A DNA stretch of 18,897 nucleotides, from NCBI GenBank assembly GCA_900128565.1, contig LT636058.1, positions 1 through 18,897 of the forward strand. The letters run 5' to 3'. Shown here piece by piece: positions 17,432 through 18,897 of the stretch. The notes below the pieces were generated by a model, which ran no database searches, was not told where the DNA came from, and was given only the letters and a program-made list of their open reading frames with translations. The first letter of the stretch is position 1. Every line of letters starts with the position of its first letter. This DNA comes from Stramenopiles sp. TOSAG23-6. Its lineage: Eukaryota > Sar. The position numbers and the translations under genes were made by a program.

Positions 17432-18577
17432 ATGCCTGGTCGTTTGTTGTATACATTTGGCACGGATAAAGCAACATCAACATGGCTCACCAACTATATT
17501 GTCTCTGCTATTTGTCTTGCAGCACTTTTACTAAACTTTTGTAAGCCTCCTTCAAAGGGAATCAATAGCTTCCGTCGTTTTTTTTCTCTTCAACCAACGC
17601 AAAGTACTTTGTATAACCTGCTTACTTCTTTTCTTTGTACTTTTGCCCTTAGTTTTCTAGCTGCAGGTCTTTGTCATCATATATATTATCATCGAGAGTG
17701 TCCTGGAAAGATAGTTATACGAGGAAAAATAGTTAATGGTATCCGTTGTCCTGAAGGTGCTCGTGAAAAGTATGACATTGTATGGAAAGTTGCAATGTGT
17801 TTTCAAGGAATATCTGTTGGTCAATTGTGTATTATTGTATTTCTAATGTCTGCTTGTATGAGTCGTCGACTATATTCTTTTATGTTTATCATGGGACAAG
17901 TTCTTTCATTGTTTTTTGTTGGGTATAGTGTATTGTCGGAGAAAATTTTGCCTAATTTTTTACAGTATGATCTCTTTTATGTTGTAGGTTACCTAGGAGT
18001 CTTTTTAAATTTTTCGTTATTTATTACGATATTTCTATCTTTCTTTTGTAACTGTTGTCGCCCAGTTGTATCATGGGGAACACCAACAGCAAGAAAGTTG
18101 ATTTGTTTAGGTGCATTATTATCTTTTGTTGGTTGTCTTATTCAAGGTTTATTAGCTCCGACATGTGGTTCTCTTTTAGCAGAAACAAATGTACGTTTTT
18201 TATTTTAATTTTTTTTACCTAGATGTTTTTTTCATAGAAAATTTTGTACCAAACGATTATTTTTCGAAAATATTTTTTCACTGCACATGGTTGTATTTTG
18301 CCGTTTGATGGTGTTGAAGGAATCAATCATAATGGGGTATATCATATGTTTGAAATACTTTCAAAGTTATGCTTTTGTCTTGCAACTAGATGTACGTTTT
18401 TATTTTTTTTTTGCCTATTTTTTTTTCGTACGAAATTTTGTACCTAATGACAAAAATCTTGTAATATTTTTTTACAATACATGTGCATTATCAAAGAATG
18501 CTTTTAAATTATCTGATAATCGTTCTGACATGCAAGAAGCAACTCCGACGCGGGTTGGAAAAGCAACATTTTATTAA
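17432..18577 (+). CDS. 7-transmembrane protein, mirror copy
   Basis: Exons 17432-18190, 18289-18391 and 18483-18577, identical to the minus-strand gene at 321-1466 and giving 318 residues. On this strand the first join is ACAAAT/GTACG with GCACAT/GGTTG, and the second is CTAGAT/GTACG with TACAT/GTGCA. Confidence 0.8.
18191..18288 (+). other. Introner-family intron A, mirror copy
   Basis: Identical to 610-707 on the opposite strand; 98 bases from GTACGTTTTTTA to CACTGCACAT. Confidence 0.75.
18392..18482 (+). other. Introner-family intron B, mirror copy
   Basis: Identical to 416-506 on the opposite strand; 91 bases from GTACGTTTTTAT to ACAATACAT. Confidence 0.8.
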
Positions 18578-18616
18578 AGAGTATATTGAAAAAGCAACAT
18601 TTTATTAAAAAGTATA
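18555..18616. repeat. 31-base tandem duplication across a stop codon
   Basis: The stretch ggaaaagcaacattttatta, which encodes the last codons of the 7TM gene (Gly-Lys-Ala-Thr-Phe-Tyr-stop), is repeated 31 bases downstream as gaaaaagcaacattttatta. The second copy lies in the 3' flank. Mirror at 282-343. Confidence 0.85.
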
Positions 18617-18725
18617 AAAAAAATATTGGAAATTCAAATTCGTATATTTTTAAAATATTTTCTACTTTTACTTTATTATTTTCAATTACTCATAAGTATA
18701 TCTATATATATAAGTATAAATATAT
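18578..18725. other. AT-rich 3' flank, mirror copy
   Basis: Reverse complement of 173-320. No gene or RNA seen. Confidence 0.6.
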
Positions 18726-18821
18726 GCTACATTATATCTTGTTAAATTGTACTTTCATTTCTTAGGTTTAGGGTTTGAAGTGTTTCGTTTTCGCTACATT
18801 ATATCTTGTTAAATTGTACTT
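18726..18821. repeat. Pair of 29-base direct repeats, mirror copy
   Basis: Copies at 18726-18754 and 18793-18821, the reverse complement of the pair at 77-172. The single AGGTTTAGGG-like stretch between them corresponds to the telomere-like fragment on the left. Confidence 0.9.
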
Positions 18822-18822
18822 A

Positions 18823-18897
18823 TATGAAATTATCTTTATTACATTTATATGAAATTATCTTTATTACATTTATATGAAATTATCTTTATTACATTTA
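18823..18897. repeat. Terminal tandem repeat, mirror copy
   Basis: Three 25-base units, the reverse complement of 1-75, ending flush with the window end. Confidence 0.95.

Larger units (their letters stand above)
12039..18897 (-). repeat. Right arm of the 6.86-kb inverted repeat
   Basis: Reverse complement of bases 1-6859; see the left arm. It begins at 12039 with tatatgtaatattgatcg, directly against channel S1 coding sequence that belongs to the central segment. All genes listed below in this arm are copies of left-arm genes. Confidence 0.97.

Noticed and set aside
1-18897. Polinton or giant-virus-like element with terminal inverted repeats
   Set aside because: Size and inverted ends would fit, but there is no polymerase, integrase, packaging or capsid gene; the contents are cellular membrane and signalling proteins with introns.

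Overview
Organism and nature of the window. This is eukaryotic nuclear-type DNA: AT-rich, with genes split by short introns, secreted and multi-pass membrane proteins, and an inositol trisphosphate receptor (IP3R)-type calcium channel. TAA and TAG stops are used and nothing contradicts the standard code. The gene set suggests a unicellular eukaryote, perhaps a heterotrophic or algal protist. That is inference; no marker gene is present to place it.

Layout. The window is a huge inverted repeat. Bases 1-6859 reappear as the reverse complement at 12039-18897, around a unique 5179-base centre (6860-12038). Every arm gene therefore appears twice, at mirrored coordinates that sum to 18898. From the left end the arm holds: three 25-base terminal tandem repeats; a 7-transmembrane protein gene (minus); a shared promoter region; a Cys-rich single-pass membrane protein gene (plus); a spacer with six 21-base tandem repeats; a secreted Cys-rich protein gene (minus); a second short divergent spacer; a tandemly duplicated MerT/HMA-like metal-transport protein gene (plus); and the 3' end of the calcium-channel gene (minus). 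The centre holds the rest of that channel gene. The right arm repeats everything in reverse, so it carries only a truncated C-terminal piece of the channel gene. The arms end exactly at both window ends, and both breakpoints fall inside the channel gene. A fold-back amplification or assembly chimera is therefore the leading explanation, and the right arm should not be counted as extra genes without checking.

Main biology. First, the channel gene encodes a voltage-sensor-like unit (S1-S4 with regularly spaced arginines), then a long RIH / RIH-associated cytosolic region, then an IP3R-type pore (GGGVGD filter) and the IP3R C-terminal Cys/His motif. S4 and the IP3R parts share one uninterrupted 5.2-kb reading frame, so this looks like a voltage-sensor/IP3R fusion. 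Second, the five distinct introns (86-98 bases) are recognisably copies of one sequence family, as expected of introner-type elements. Reading frame is restored if each is removed between AT/GTAYG (or AT/ATATG) and YAT, with no AG acceptor. The elements carry short inverted termini (ATGTAY) and an AT direct repeat at both edges. Third, the metal-transport protein contains two consecutive copies of a MerT-like membrane unit plus a CxxC metal-binding domain.
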